Of a stretch of DNA of 64,000 nt, positions 63,456 to 64,000 are shown in pieces. The translations under genes were made by a program, and so were the position numbers. This DNA is from Nocardioides gilvus (GTDB taxonomy: Bacteria; Actinomycetota; Actinomycetes; Propionibacteriales; Nocardioidaceae). The stretch covers positions 62,001 through 126,000 of the forward strand of contig NZ_QHKY01000007.1 in the NCBI RefSeq assembly GCF_003194605.1, given 5' to 3'. The notes beneath the pieces were generated by a model. That model saw nothing but the letters and a program-made list of their open reading frames with translations, searched no databases and was not told the DNA's origin. How positions within the stretch are numbered: position 1 is the stretch's first letter; the number at the start of each line of letters is the position of its first letter.

Positions 63456-64000
63456 CTCTCGTCGGAGCGGCTGCCGCGTCCCTCTGCCTCGGGGTGCGTC
63501 TCGGCGGGGGAGCGACCGGGCACCAGCTGGTCCTCGGACTCCTCGAGGCGCCACTCGCGAGCTTCGCCGACCTGCTTCTGCTCCTTCTTCTGCGCCTTGT
63601 CGATCTGACGGGTGTCACGGAGCGGAAGCTGCAACTGGCTCTCGGCCGCGAGTCCCTTCTCCAGCTCGCGTCCACGCTCGATCTCGGCGTCGACCTCGGC
63701 CCCCACCAGCAGAGCCAGGTTGCTGACCCAGAGGAAGAGGAGGCCGACGATGACACCGGCCAACGAGCCGTACGTCTTGTCGTAGTTGGAGAAGTTGGAG
63801 ACGTAGAAGGTCAGGCCCACCGAGGCCAGCACCCAGACGAGCAGAGCCAGCAGGGCACCTGGGGTGAGCCAACGGAACTTGGGGTGCTTGACGTTGGGGG
63901 TGGCCCAGTAGAGCAGGGCCAGCAGGAACATGGCCACCAGCACCAGGGCCGGCCACTTGGCGATGTTCCACACCAGGACCGCGGTGTCACCGAGCCCCAG
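63452..64000 (-). CDS. YihY/virulence factor BrkB family membrane protein (partial, 5' end outside window)
   Basis: The last 182 residues are visible and the reading frame is open to the window edge. TM helices include VLVAMFLLALLYWATPNV, LLALLVWVLASVGLTFYVSN and YGSLAGVIVGLLFLWVSNLA, with the family NFSNYDKTYGSLAG and LLVGAEVDAEIERGRELEKG motifs. The last ~70 residues are a highly charged cytoplasmic tail (RDTRQIDKAQKKEQKQVGEA). BrkB/YihY proteins are polytopic inner-membrane proteins of unsettled function. The stop overlaps the convergent dgt stop. Confidence 0.85.
   Translation of the reverse strand: MGLGDTAVLVWNIAKWPALVLVAMFLLALLYWATPNVKHPKFRWLTPGALLALLVWVLASVGLTFYVSNFSNYDKTYGSLAGVIVGLLFLWVSNLALLVGAEVDAEIERGRELEKGLAAESQLQLPLRDTRQIDKAQKKEQKQVGEAREWRLEESEDQLVPGRSPAETHPEAEGRGSRSDES

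Overview
This window is a dense, high-GC stretch of an actinobacterial chromosome. Genes are packed on both strands, there are many GTG and some TTG starts, and there are several 1-14 bp overlaps. No non-coding gap exceeds about 230 bp. Gene content and order resemble Nocardioides and other Nocardioidaceae: nadD-rsfS, leuS-degV-comEA-comEC-holA-rpsT-lepA-hemW-hrcA-dnaJ-rsmE-HIT-phoH-ybeY-corC-era, then leuA, recO-uppS, znuABC-zur, glyS, dusB, crcB pair and dgt. The genus is an inference from gene order and style; no 16S rRNA gene is present. I see no insertion sequences, prophage, integrase or CRISPR, so this looks like core chromosome.

Layout. 1-6.3 kb: the 5' part of a membrane-embedded (MASE1-like) PAS sensor, a thioredoxin-fold/TPR protein, pyruvate phosphate dikinase, a Nudix protein with an unusual N-terminal half, and a DoxX-like membrane protein. 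6.4-13.7 kb: enoyl-CoA hydratase, a Pro/Glu/Thr-repeat secreted protein, etfBA, proA, and nadD-rsfS-phosphatase preceded by a 49-residue membrane protein. 13.7-23.7 kb: tRNA-Ala(GGC), a DUF309 protein, a medium-chain reductase, leuS behind a leader-peptide/terminator module, degV, comEA-comEC and holA. 23.7-37.5 kb: rpsT, a kinase-fold phosphotransferase, lepA, an acyl-CoA ligase, hemW, DUF4870, DUF3097 and MBL-fold proteins, CIRCE-controlled hrcA-dnaJ, rsmE, a GerMN lipoprotein and a HIT protein. 37.5-45.2 kb: a tightly coupled run from phoH to era, into which a tuberculostearic-acid gene pair (tmsA-tmsB type) and a siderophore-interacting protein are inserted. 45.2-52.8 kb: lipoprotein, flavodoxin, leuA with a leucine-rich leader peptide, a large hybrid sensor histidine kinase, recO and uppS. 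52.8-56.1 kb: a complete zinc-uptake operon znuA-znuC-znuB-zur behind two Zur-like boxes. 56.1-64 kb: a small monooxygenase-like protein, glyS, a secreted protein, dusB, an exported SH3/peptidase-fold protein, a fluoride-channel pair, dgt, and the 3' part of a YihY/BrkB membrane protein.

How the genes work together. Translation dominates: leuS, glyS, tRNA-Ala, rpsT, lepA, rsfS, rsmE, ybeY, era and dusB. Genome maintenance and DNA uptake are next: holA, recO, comEA/comEC and dgt. Leucine supply (leuA) and leucine charging (leuS) each sit behind a short leader ORF with consecutive Leu codons, and in both cases those codons are complementary to the Shine-Dalgarno of the downstream gene. Fatty-acid metabolism (acyl-CoA ligase, enoyl-CoA hydratase, ETF and the 10-methyl fatty-acid pair) is scattered through the window. 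About twenty genes have a TANNNT- or NACAAT-like hexamer exactly 6-7 bp before the start codon and no Shine-Dalgarno, which suggests widespread leaderless transcription and helps choose starts.

The most interesting items for follow-up are the leuS leader/terminator, the leuA leader with its codon-run/SD complementarity, and the zinc operon, where two Zur boxes cover a leaderless promoter and every transporter subunit carries a His-rich segment.
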